Of a DNA stretch of 64,000 nt, positions 25,875 to 37,021 are shown in pieces (positions within the stretch are counted from its first letter, which is position 1; each line of letters begins with the position of its first letter). Source of the stretch: Plecoglossus altivelis. Taxonomy: Eukaryota; Chordata; Actinopteri; Osmeriformes; Plecoglossidae. The translations under genes and the position numbers were made by a program. Location: contig BROE01000010.1 of NCBI GenBank assembly GCA_036571765.1, forward strand, positions 13,035,057 to 13,099,056, read 5' to 3'. The notes beneath the pieces are model-generated. The model searched no databases. It saw only the letters and a program-made list of their open reading frames with translations, and had not been told where the DNA came from.

Positions 25875-26404
25875 ATACGTTTTCAACTTGTGAAAATAGT
25901 TACAATAGGCCACACTGTCAAAGCATTACTTTTCATCATTCTATTTCTTAATTTACACAAACATTAAATGCGCTGAATTCCCATCTTTCTTATTTTGTTA
26001 CAAAATAATTTAAAGAGACAGAAGTACCAAGAGTCGTTCTGTAGGCAACTGTTTTGAGGGTCTTGCTTGACTACAGACTCCTATACCAACCCTTCAATCA
26101 TGAGTTTACCATAACAGTACAACATGCTGCCCACATGAAACCTTCTTTTTTGAGGGTGAAGGCACAAGAAAACATCCTTGTCGTTGGAGAGCCTTAGCTC
26201 CCAGCCAATCCCATAGCTTGATATTGAAGGGTGGGAGTACCACAGGATATAACCCAAAACATCAAACGAAAAAAAAAAATATGGGGAATGTTGTATCTAG
26301 TTGACTCATGTCTGTCCCTAAACCTATTCCTCTGTCCTCCACTTCCTGTTGAGGTCTTCGCGATCCTGGACCTGGTGGTGATGATGTCATAGGTCATGGG
26401 TCAT

Positions 26405-26473
26405 CTACTCCAGCTTTACCAGCAGGTCTCTCTCCCCCTCAGTCTCTCCAGGTATACAGTGGACACTCTTCTC
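26405..26473 (-). pseudogene. pcca: orphan copy of the last pcca exon
   Basis: 69-nt exon copy, same length and splice acceptor (TTTAG) as the genuine last pcca exon at 42619-42687. It still reads as an open frame, EKSVHCIPGETEGERDLLVK then LE and a stop. The next upstream exons (biotinyl-lysine exon and the one before it) are absent from this block, replaced by a short deletion-joined intron. It is therefore a duplication remnant, not expressed as carboxylase. Confidence 0.85.
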
Positions 26474-26509
26474 CTAAAACAAACATAACATCAACATAAT
26501 AAACAAATG

Positions 26510-26565
26510 ATCCTTTGTGGGGTGTTTGATTGCAGATCAACAGGTTGCAGGTTCAAATCCCTCCC
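26510..26565 (+). repeat. tRNA-like SINE head remnant
   Basis: TGTTTGATTGCAGATCAACAGG followed by GGTTCAAATCCC resembles a Pol III B box. The homologous position in block B (about 42755-42790) keeps the first part but has lost the B box. Too short and altered for a tRNA gene. Confidence 0.35.
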
Positions 26566-26975
26566 ATATACTTCTCTTTGCACAAACTCCTCACAACTCT
26601 ACACACACACACACACACACACCGTCATCAGCTTCCAGACAGTTAATTAATCTAACTTCTAACAGCCAATTAATGAGTGCTTAAAGTTGCTTAAAGAGTG
26701 TACAAGCTGCCTTAGTCATGTTAAGCTTTGGGTATATGGATAATAGGATCCTAATTAGAACAAGTAGACTGTTCCGAGAAAGGACCTTAGAGGGAGAGAG
26801 AGCACAAGGATGTGTGTATTGTGTCTTCCGTGACTGTCATGTGACTTCTAAAGCTTGTCAGAGCTTCGTTCTCCACAGATGAAAATTCCCCAACCTCCTC
26901 CTCAAAACATGAACATAAGTCACCCCTCCTTTCCTCTAGTCCAGGATGAGGTGACCTGCTGTGCTCCCAAATCAG

Positions 26976-27364
26976 GTTATTGAAATTAATTTGAAATTAA
27001 ATAAATGAAATTAATCCCCCTGAACGATCGATATTCTTCGTTAGAGCTAACCCGATTGTGAATCCGACACCACAATGCAAAGACTACAAGTAGCTAGTTA
27101 CTGTGGTGAATCTGGCTTGTTTTGCAATGATTTGCGAAGCCTTGCTATACAGATAATTATAGTGATATGATGGGCTCAAAAACAGACTCATTGCTATGTT
27201 TATAACCTGAAAATTCCCTCATACTGGAGGAACCTTAATAATACGTGTTACATAGTTATTATTCTTATTAACCCTAAAAGAGGTGATGAAGGCAGATCAA
27301 CTTGCAAAGCTAAATTTCAGATCTGAGCACACTAAGAGAAGCTTTGCCGTGGAGCAGCAGAATG
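26976..27364. other. junction spacer between duplication blocks
   Basis: About 390 bp between the end of pcca-intron similarity and the start of vps8-intron similarity. It is AT-rich, with no gene and no obvious inverted or direct repeat. This is where the two truncated genes meet. Confidence 0.5.
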
Positions 27365-30300
27365 AGATGCGACTCAGCCACTGAACATCACTCTGATTCA
27401 CTCTGAAGCTACTCTCCACTGAGATCATTTCACCAACAGCAAACACTCACACACCCACGCAAACGCACGCATCTACAAAGTGTTATGAATGACTAGACCT
27501 CATCTAGGAAAAGGGGCACTTCTGGCCACTCAATCCAGTCTCATTATGGAAATGTTCATTCAGAAGCATCTACACACTTTGACAGGCCAGACACAGTTAG
27601 GAGGCTGAAGGAGGAATCGCTGCTGTCTTAGGAGCACTGCTGTTCTCTGGTGGACAGAGATAGTACTGCAGGCACAGTGGTCTTACCTGAAGGCCATCTC
27701 AAACACTGACCCTCCACTGTTGTTACACACTTCCAGGGTGGGGTCATCTGTAAACTGGGGAAGGGAGAGAAAGATAGAAGGAGGGGGTGAGAGAGAGACA
27801 TGGACAGAAAGAGAGAGGGGGAGAAGAAAAGACATAGTAAACAGAGGCAAAAAGACTCTAAGTAGAGGGGAAGAAGGAAATGGAGAGGTGGAGGAGAGGA
27901 TGAAAGAGGGCTTCCTAAAAGATGTCAGCTGGCGTAAGTGGGTGTGCTGAGGGGGGCATCCTTGTCAAGGGGGAGGTGAGGCCGTGGCAGTAGAGGCAAG
28001 TGCGGGGCTCCAGGTAATTGGGGTGTGGTTACCTGGCCTTATCTGGCCGCAGGCCAGACGCATATAGTCATGGTAGATGCTGTGGTCAAACACTGCTCCA
28101 TACTCCGCAGGGGGTGGGAATACTCCCCAGACACGGACACAGGGCCAGGTTCAAATCTGAGGAGGACTGCATTTCCCATCAGGCACCAGTGAGGGATACG
28201 ACAGGTGCCACTCACTGACAATAACATTTACTAGCATTAATAAAGCTAATTAATACTATTAAACTCAAAACATATAGATAATAGAAAATTATATTTTTTC
28301 AACAATATTTATGTATTTATTTATGCTATTTTAACCACAAACAAATCCCAACTGTTTGTGCAAGTAAGATATGACTCATCACGTTAATCAAGTCAGTAAC
28401 ACTAACAATAAACCTATGACAACCTTTGTGTACAGATGGCCATGCAGCATCGGAAACAGCACTCTAGTTTGACTGGTAACACCAGGAGAAAGGGTTGGTA
28501 AAGAGGGGAGGAGTGGATAGGCCAAGAGAGCTCCAGGTGAAGGTGGAGGAGGGAAACAATTACGATGGCTGTTGGCAGTCCAGCACCCCCTTGGTCCTGC
28601 GTAAACAAAAAAGTACGACTTAATGTATGTGTGAATGCGCAAGTGTGTAATCACAGGTGAGGGTGTCGATCTGAGCAGAATTGCCCTTTAGGACACTGTG
28701 TCTCAATCAATCAATCAAAATGTATTTGTATAGCACTTTCAACTCCATAACAATGAACCAAAGTGTTTTACAAGGTCAAAATCATTATATAAGTCATAAA
28801 AAGTATAATCCTAAAATACATAAAACTAACAAAAAAGTAAAAGTACAAAAATACCATACACAGTAACTCGGGAAAACATACCAATCATATAGCAAAATCC
28901 AACCATGTAGAAATAAAAGCATGAACAAGAGATTCTAAATCCTTTCTAGAAAGAATAGATTTCATCTTGGACAACTTCCTTAACTGATAAAAGGATGATT
29001 TCACAACCGCATTTACTTGCCAGTCAAAGCAAAGTTCTGTGTAAAAAATAACACCTAGGTTCCTAACATAACCATTCATGCCGGGAGCAAAATCCTCACT
29101 CATAAACAGATTTTCCGTAGACTGTTTGTTTCCAAAAACTATAATCTCATTTTTATTCTCATTTAATTGCAGACACTCACAAGCCACTACTCACAAGCCA
29201 TACCTTCACTTCATTTAAACACATGTTGCAACTGTCCCATGCAGCAGGCTTATCCAAAGAAAAATTTAATTGCAAATCATCTGCATAGATGTGGTAATTA
29301 ATACTGTGATGTTAAAAATAGACCCCAGAGACAACAAATACAGAGAAAACAAGGTTATTCCAAGAATAGATCCCCGAGGTAACCCTCACAAAACATCCAC
29401 AGTGTCAGAGAAACAATCTCCAATCCTAACTGAGCTATGAGGCACGCACACTGGCGTTCAACTCCACTGTCTTCCTCTTCCTGTCCCTGCAGACCATATC
29501 AGACAATCCCAGAACCAATCACACCTCAGAACTACAGGCCTTGCACTCACTCAGAAGAATACAGGCAATGCATGATTTGTTTCCTTCCTTTTGAGGTTGG
29601 TATGTCTCCACTGTCATCTCTGGCCAATGAGGACTCACAGGAGTGGGCGTCAATGTTATCAAAGTTGAGCAGACAGGTGTCCTACAGAATGAAGGGCTCA
29701 TCCTTTTCCTCTGGCTGGAAAGGAAACCGGAAAGGAAGTACTTGTGTCACACTTATCTAGGTAAGTTTTCTGCAACTCTCCCGGCACTTTGTTGGTGGAT
29801 ATGTCCGTGTATGGTATCGGGGAGTTACTTCGTTCAAGATTCTTTCCAAAGTGGGGGGGTGTATTGAGGAATGTCGAACTCAACTCTCAATCTGAAAAGA
29901 AGATATGAGGGTACCAATGCACTGAACCCAACATTCCTGCTGTGCAACAATGTTGTAAGACTACAGCAATAACCCTGGTTGTGGTAGGGTCAAGTTTGTG
30001 CGTCACGCCATGTTCATGACAAGGTGTAGCAACGTATATTTTGGGATAAGGAGTAGCGAACTGCTATGAGTTACTAAATGTTGCACCGCGTTACAGAAAC
30101 TATACTTTTGATTCAACGTCAATTTAAGTCATTTTACTGTCTCAGTACTATTACCAGACAGCTAGTTTTTTTTTATTACAACAGCGCAGCTTAGACCAAA
30201 GCCACCGTGTCTATTTCCATGAGATAGAGCTGGGAGAACACAGAGACCAGACCCCGAGTGTCTGGAGATTCACCCAATTCAGAAATTGGTAGAACTTTAT
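27365..30300 (-). pseudogene. vps8: truncated, broken copy of vps8 exons 1-9
   Basis: Minus-strand relics of the vps8 5' end. The copy of exon 9 is at about 27685-27757, exon 7 at about 28036-28150, exon 4 at about 28670-29490 (split by a LINE at 28702-29432), exon 3 at about 29590-29715, exon 2 at about 29838-29892 and exon 1 at about 30215-30295. Several lesions are visible. The exon 1 start codon ATG became ATT. Exon 2 lost five bases (GTGTATTGAGG against GTGTATCAACTTGAGG), shifting frame. Exon 8 (block A 8935-9021) is deleted. No vps8 exon after exon 9 exists here. It cannot make VPS8. Confidence 0.88.
28702..29432 (-). mobile_element. 5'-truncated LINE fragment inside the vps8 pseudogene
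   Basis: Minus-strand RT C-terminus: LQLNENKNEIIVFGN, YVRNLGVIFYTELCFDWQV, SSFYQLRKLSKMKSILSRKD and LESLVHAFISTWLD, characteristic of an L2-type fish LINE. The 3' end, at the left on the plus strand, is (TCAA)n-like CAATCAATCAATCAAAATG. Block A has the uninterrupted exon sequence at 10255-10290, so the element inserted in block B. Confidence 0.8.
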
Positions 30301-30822
30301 CGGTAATATTGTATTCAATTAAATAAAGCATTTTAGTAAGCTTTGGTTTGCCTCTTGCTGGCTGTGACGTTGATGTGTTCCTTGTTTGAGGGGGAAGATG
30401 ACAAGATGTACACTCATTGAGCGTCACCCATTCCTACGCTGCCCCAAGACGCATTCTTCTTTCTTTTTTTTTAACGACCGCGACTACAGTTATATGGGAG
30501 AGGGGCGGAGTTTGATGGTGTTGATTAAAGTAACTTCTTGTTCACACGGTTATCCAAAACGAAAGTTTCCTTACCTATCACGTGCATTCACGATTCAACG
30601 GGGTGCCTTCACAGTCGCAATGTTTGCCAGCATTGTAGATTACCGTTTATCTCTACTTCTGTCGGTATAAAATGTCCTGGCTACTGTCTATAATATTATG
30701 AAGAGATCACAAGTTAAAATCCTCTCATTTCTGTACAACGCCGTGACGCAAGCTTCCGGTAGATTCAATGTGAAAATAAAGGGGAAAACCGTGTGTTTCC
30801 TGGTCTCAAATGTTGAAAGGTT

Positions 30823-31137
30823 AAGTTCAAGTTCAAGTTGTGCTTTATTGTCATTCCGCTACATGCGGCTGCATACAGTGGAACGAAATGTCGTGCCTCA
30901 CAGAGCCACGGTGCTACAGAAGTACAGACATACAACAGTACAGACAAACAACAATCAATTTAAAATAAATATAACAATTTTCCTATACATAAACTAGACA
31001 GGATACAAACTATATAAACTGTACGAATACTTACCGATGTGCATGTGCAAAGAGTATTGTACATGTGCGAAGAATAGATACATATTGATACATAATAGAT
31101 AGATACATATACATATAGATACATAATAGATACATAA
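30823..31137 (-). mobile_element. non-LTR retrotransposon 3'-end fragment
   Basis: Begins TTCAAGTTCAAGTTGTGCTT followed by TATTGTCATTCCGCTACATG, a common fish LINE 3' UTR in reverse orientation, and runs into a low-complexity GATACATA-rich stretch at about 31070-31135. Block A lacks it at the homologous place (about 11640). Confidence 0.6.
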
Positions 31138-31765
31138 AGGCAGTCTACCTTTTAAATTCTGCTCCTTTGAGACCGCCAGAGAACAACAGAAATTCCCACG
31201 ATTAGACATGCCAGTTTCTAATCCTCAAACCTTTCACAAACTACTGGGTGGTTGGTTTGTTTACTTATTCAGCTGGTCAGTTCATGGTGTGACAACCTGG
31301 TCTGACTCAGTCAAGCTTGTCTTACATTTAGATGTGTCCTGCTCGATTTTAATCATCATCCCAATGCAATAATAAAATATATCAACTGCATGTTCAATAT
31401 CTGACAACATTACATTCAATGCCTTTTGGTGCGATACCACTTAACAAGAGAAGCTACAAGTGAATGACTTTCACCAAATGCCACTGCTATCAGCCTAATG
31501 CTTTGAAAAGGGCACCGTGCCACCATATAGACAAAAACACACTCACAAATAGCGAGATGGTCATGGTGACCAAAATCGAGCAGTCTTATGGGTAAAGACA
31601 TGGCTTATCCATCTCTTTCATCCCTTTCTGCATGAGCCACCGTGCTGGATTAATATAATTTGGATCTGAAAAGGTCTACTCTGTCTCTTTTAAGGAAATC
31701 CTCCTGAAGGCCTGTTAACATTGACGTCTTTGTGAGCCAGTAAAAAGCTTCTGTAAAGGGCCTTT
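31138..31765. other. non-coding segment shared with block A
   Basis: Counterpart of about 11650-11850 plus 13021-13410 in block A, here continuous across the LINE insertion site. No gene. Confidence 0.55.
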
Positions 31766-33330
31766 ATGTCTGCATGGGAGACTGTGCTGAAATACATAAC
31801 TCAACATACAACAGTGGACTGTTTGGATCTAGGAGCTGTATTTGCAGCTATCATTTTCTGAAAAGTCAATATCCCTCCTCCCCTGACATGTTCTTCTTCA
31901 GTACACTGCAGAAGGCATACAATGTTAAGGCATACACTGAACTGCTGTAGGTAGCTGTGGAACAGCTCGGTGGGGTTCTCCTGTGTGCCCTCCACATAGT
32001 TCTTGATGGTGACCTTGGCAATTGACCTATCTTTTCCATCCTTCTTTTCATCCATCTATCTCCTTCTGTATCTGTTACCCATTGGGTGAAAGATACTTCG
32101 GTTGAACCGATACCTGTACTGGAGATTGGGGCATCTTTGTCCCTGCAGTGGACACTCCGTACATGCCTCTTTTGTTGGATGAGCTGCAGCACATCTTCTC
32201 TTAGAAGTTTTCAAGATTGGCAGTCTTAATAAGGTTCAGCAGGTTGAGCTTCTCAGCCACAAATATCTGATTTTTATGCAATTTACACATGCATGTGCCT
32301 AATTCTGAGATTGTAGGATTAACCACCCAAAAAGGTAGAAGATGGCAAAACAGAGAATATGAGATCTTTGCATCAGAGTTCTTTCAGAGATTTTTTTAAA
32401 CATCCACGAGAAACCATTTCTGCATCTTGATTTTGTTTCTTGTGTTTGTTCCCTATTGTTTTCCTACGGTCATTGTGTCTAACATAGAACATTCTCTCTG
32501 TTCTTGAATTAATCAGTGAGCCAGTTGGTCTTCTTCCTTTTAAAGTTAAGACAATCCTTATGTTGTCAAGCGATGCAAAACCAAGCAAATAATCCACAAA
32601 AGTCTGTAAACTGTATTTTTAACAATCCTCCCTGTTGTCACTGTTGCAATTATTTGTCTTTCTTTTTCTATAGCGTCTTCCAGATTCTGGGGTTTACAAG
32701 GCAATTTGCAGTTAGCTCATTCACTTTTGACTGTGGTGAATCAGAATACCTCTTAAAATGGTGGCATCTCTTCTTGTTCTTTCAGTTTTCTTTCTTTGTC
32801 CAGACTTTGCTGAAGTTGTTTTATTTTCCTCTGCAGCCTGTTTTTTCTTTTTTTTTTCTTCCCCTCCACATGTTGCCTACAAACAAAATAAAATGAATAA
32901 TGATGCAAGCTTTTCATGGTGGAAAAACGGGAAAAATATGCACCTAAACGGCAAACAGCCATCAACCGGATTATTTTTCACCAACTATTACGTGCACCTT
33001 TAACAACTACAAGTTGGTGTACTCATTTTCTAACTCTACAAACACTCAACCTAGTCCTTTTCTGACACTCTTAACTTCTTATTGCTCTACCTTAAAGGTC
33101 CTGTCTGTGGATATAGCTATGGAGCATGATTGGAACTTTGTGGAGGAGTGATAAAGTTCCTCGGTGCCTCTCTTTTCTCCTTGCGTCTTTTGTAAGCTTC
33201 TCTCCACTTTCTGTGCTTCTGCAGCTGTTCTCTTTCACTCAACTCAACATTTTTATCCATCTCTGGCGCTCATTGTATAGGTATTTCTTCCTTCTTTCAG
33301 GGTCTGCATTTGGGCATGCATGATACTGCC
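31766..33330 (-). pseudogene. degraded repeat-derived (transposase-like) coding sequence
   Basis: Minus-strand coding remnants in broken frames. From 33.3 kb leftward: a basic RRKKYLYNERQRWIKMLS stretch, REQLQKHRKWREAYKRRKEK, a Lys-rich coiled-coil segment (KRKNRLQRKIKQLQQSLDKE, about 32870-32790), EDVLQLIQQKRHVRSVHCRD, VTIKNYVEGTQENPTELFHS and finally IDFSENDSCKYSS, a stop, then IQTVHC. The DFSEN(Y)-type motif and coiled coil recall a multicopy fish repeat-encoded protein family whose name I cannot give with certainty. Frameshifts and in-frame stops make it non-functional. It occupies the place where block A carries the small membrane-protein gene. Confidence 0.5.
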
Positions 33331-35545
33331 TCTGTCCTTACGCAGCTGTTGTTGATCCCATCGCAGACTCCTAGATGTTTGTCGATGTTTAACTTGATAT
33401 CGTTAAAGCCAACAGTCTCTCAGAGAAATTGATTTAACACTTAAAATCTGAACAGAATACATGTGCACACACAGCTTTTACATCACATGTTGATTAAATA
33501 CAATAATTTCTTAACATCATTGTGTACGTTCACGACCAAAGTGTTAAATTATGACGGGGTTGTATTTTTAACATTACCATCAAAGAAACACAGATAGATG
33601 TTTAAGTTTGAAAATGTTATTGCGCAAGTAGGCCTTCACTTAGAAGGCCATAATGCACATGTCAAAATCGATGGGGTAAACAGAAAAACAAGATAATTTA
33701 GTAATAAAGTTAAAATGTATTTAATGGTTTACACTTACTTTAAAAATACATTTAATTTGATATAAAATAATTTTAAAAATATATATTTTTCCCAATAGAT
33801 TAATAAACTGAAAAAGGTCAGGGAGACTTCAATCGTACCGCTTTCGTAGAATGACTTAATAATAATAATAATAATACTTATTAATACTTTTTATCGGAGC
33901 CTTTATCGGTATATGAACTCCGCAGTGTAAATGTTAGCTAGCTAACGTTCATTTTCTGGCAAATTCAAGATAGCTGGTGTTGCTAAGTCAAATCGGACCG
34001 GATAAATAGACATGCAGAAATGCACGGTTCCATAAGTCTACCTTTTTCATTATCAAATAGACTGGGCTAAAGACGGAAGTTATAAAGGATACTTTATGAT
34101 GTTCTCTTGCCTAGCCTACTGTAGGATTCAGATCAGAATTGGCCTCGTGCTGATATCTTTCCGAAACATAAACTATACTTTCTTGCCGTAGGGGTCAACA
34201 GAAACATGATCCAATATGATAATCTGAATCTTGGCAGGACATTAACGTATGCTCCCCACCCCCAAAGTCTGCGACAAGACCTTAGCAGTTAAGAAACCCG
34301 TTCTCGCCGTCAGACCGTGCACGGCTCCTGGTGTTGTGAGACGTGCCCGCGCCCGGGAGCTATCCCAGCCATAATGGTGCTGAACCTGCGGCTAGAGATC
34401 GCCGCGTCCAACAAATGACTAAACCCTGGAACAGCGCTCCTCGTTTGGGTTCAGCAGATCTGAAGGACAGAAATGCATCGAAACTACGCCTTGTGAGTGA
34501 CATGAAATACTTGTCTCCTTCTATGAAGGAAATTGGTAGGTTACTAAAGGGATGCTCGCTCGGAAAGATAGGCTCCTGTTCTGAGGAGCCTAGCTGCATG
34601 CAAGGTCCATGAGATCGAATACGGTTCTTTCAGCCTTTTGTTTTGGGAACCTTCTCAAACATTAGAGGTATGTTGTACGGATAACCTACCAATTCAAACT
34701 GCATCGGCTAACCAAGCTGTTGAAACGTCGGACAACCACTGCCTTTCCAGACGTGGACCACTCCAGGGTAGGCTACAGATGCTCGACAAACAGGACAACG
34801 GGGGACGGTAGTAGGCTAAATGGTCTGCGGGAACCCCACCGCGACATGACGGCTATGAATCTTACACGGCATGGGGAGTGAATCATAACTAACCTGAATC
34901 AGACAGAGTTGATGAGAGACCCGCGCGGTTGGATGAAGAGGACTAATGAATGTATGGGCATGGCATGTTTGAATCGATCGACAACGGAAGAGAGGGTGAG
35001 GATGAGAAGATTTGGACTGTCTGAAGTCTTTCCCTGGACGAAGCTATAGACTGAGTGGGTCATAAGCTATCTACTGTGTGGATTCTGGCTGAATAAAATT
35101 TTTCAAAAGTTCGAGTGTATCTATGTTCTCCGTGGTAACGTTAGAAGGACATTGTTGTGCTGGTTCATTAATTTTGTGATGTAGCATGTACGCGCTTTTG
35201 CTTATACAAACGAATGGCGAGGTCCATTTAATCTCATGTTTGATAGGATGTAGCAAACCCGGACCAGAGTTGAAAGGACAGATGTGTGAGGTGGCGCAAG
35301 GACAACATTTCCCCAAAGACTCATTGCCCACATCAGAACCGGAACGCTTTGGGGCGTTCATTTGAAAATCAACAATTGAATGCTATGATACTGTCTCAGC
35401 CCAACAGGAGGAGCAAGAGAGGAGAATGGTCTCCCCTGATCCTGCAACACAGTAAGCTTGTCTATTATATCTATGTACCTCAGCGGTGCTGGTCTGATAT
35501 TCAATCTGTCCTCACCTGTATTGTCACATCTGACCAGAAGGGCAC
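33331..35545. other. upstream region of marchf4 copy B
   Basis: AT-rich at 33500-33880, with (AAT)n near 33861-33875. From 33893 to about 35520 it aligns piecewise with block A 14805-20340, lacking that block's LTR-like insertions. It should contain the marchf4 promoter and 5' UTR. No other gene is visible. Confidence 0.45.
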
Positions 35546-36990
35546 ATGTTGTTGTCTTTCGGGGTGATTGTGTTGTGCTGGGGATCTCTAGGCCACACAC
35601 CGATGCAGCTCCGCCACCAGGGCAAGCCCAAAGGCCACTGTTGCATTTTGTTCAGTGACCTGAAGGTTTTCTTGTTCAGGCCGCCGGCCCTGCCACCGGC
35701 ATCAAGCCCCATGAACAAGCAAAACAACGAGAGCAATGTGACCGGCAATGCTGCCAACTCAAACTACTCGACTGCCCAGCATACACCTGCGCCACCGGCA
35801 GCGGGGTCTGCCGGGACGAATCAGCCGAAAGTAGTTGAGGACTGGCTGGTCACGGGGCATACCAGATCTCTAGAATATGGCAGTTCATCGGAGGACTGTT
35901 CCAAGGAGAAGTTTGACGAAGGGATGTCAGTAAATAGCTGCACAGACAGCGGCTCAAGGACTCCCCTGTGCCGGATCTGCTTTCAAGGTCCCGAGCAGGT
36001 GAGACAATATGACTTTTGTAGAGTTTGTAGATTTCATTGGGTGGGAATGACTGAAAATGAAATCTGTAGTATTCTCTCTCTCTTTGTCTCTCCACAAACA
36101 CGTGCAAACTGTCTATACTCTGTCTTTGTCCTGTCACCTTCACACTTGGCCCTCCCCTCAACTCACATCCTTTTCTCACTTTCCACCCCCCCCTCTCACG
36201 CACTCTCTCCGTCTTCCCATTCTAGCCTTGTGTATACTTTACACATACACAAGCAATTACACGCTTGACAGGACAGGTAATGATTTATACCACAAAAATC
36301 CACAGCTCATTGGCGGAAATCCCTAAGGGGTGGGGAGGACGCAACCCCCCAATCCTAGGCAAATACGATTTGTCGCCCTAATATACAGTACAACGTGGGT
36401 CATATGTTACAGCACTTCTTAGGTGTCCCACCTCAAAAATTGGTCTTGAGAAAATATTATGTAATTGTCCCCCACCCAAAGTGTATATACAATTTTTGCC
36501 ATTACCACAGCTATGTTGGCTTGGGGTGGGCTTTCGTTTCCCCATGCTTTGTCTCAGATAAGGAGAATAGAATGAAAAGTGGTGGGAGGGAGAGGTGGGA
36601 AACAGAGACGGAGAAATTAAGAGAGGGAGAGGTGGAAAGAGGGAGAAGCAATAGATGGGTAGAGAGAGAGAACAGGATAGAGTGAAAAAGAATATGGGGA
36701 GAGAGGTAGAAATGGAGAGACAGAAAGAAGAAGAGATGGACAGTGACAGAGAGTGGTAGAACCTGAGATGAGGAGCTGAATGAAAGGCAGATTGAGGAGA
36801 TAAACATGTAGCAACAAGTGGAGCCACGTTGGTCTGAAATTACCTGACACAGAATGGATGATTGCGGTCTTAGGTCACAGGTGTGGGTGTGTATGTGTGT
36901 TTGCGTGTACACGGGTGTCTCATGGACTGAATGTTAAAGCTAACTGCAAAACTGTATGTGTGCTTGTATGGATTTGTGATGTATGGTGGA

Positions 36991-37021
<31 letters not shown>

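Larger units (their letters stand above)
8325..26975. repeat. tandem segmental duplication, block A
   Basis: Block A matches block B (27365-43985) in the same orientation over many separate stretches: vps8 exons 1 to 9 and their introns, the segment 13.0-13.4 kb, the segment 15.9-17.4 kb, marchf4 exons 1-4 with introns, and the last pcca exon with flanking intron. The left edge is where the shared motif GACTCAGCCACTGAACA appears (8335 here, 27368 in block B). The right edge lies just after GTCCAGGATGAGGTGACCTG (about 26940 here, 43960 in block B). Similarity is interrupted by block-specific insertions and deletions. Edges are good to about 50 bp. Confidence 0.88.

Noticed and set aside
28681..28760. 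Repeated CAATCAATCAATCAA considered as a small CRISPR-like or regulatory array
   Set aside because: It is the 3' tail repeat of the adjacent reverse-oriented LINE fragment.
35546..36268. Extension of the marchf4-B first-exon frame past the donor to 36268
   Set aside because: The frame runs on into intron 1 after the GTGAG donor at 35999; copy A and the protein family both splice there.
36378..36912. Long minus-strand ORFs rich in Ser, Leu and Phe in marchf4-B intron 1
   Set aside because: They are translations of a purine-rich low-complexity tract, not proteins.
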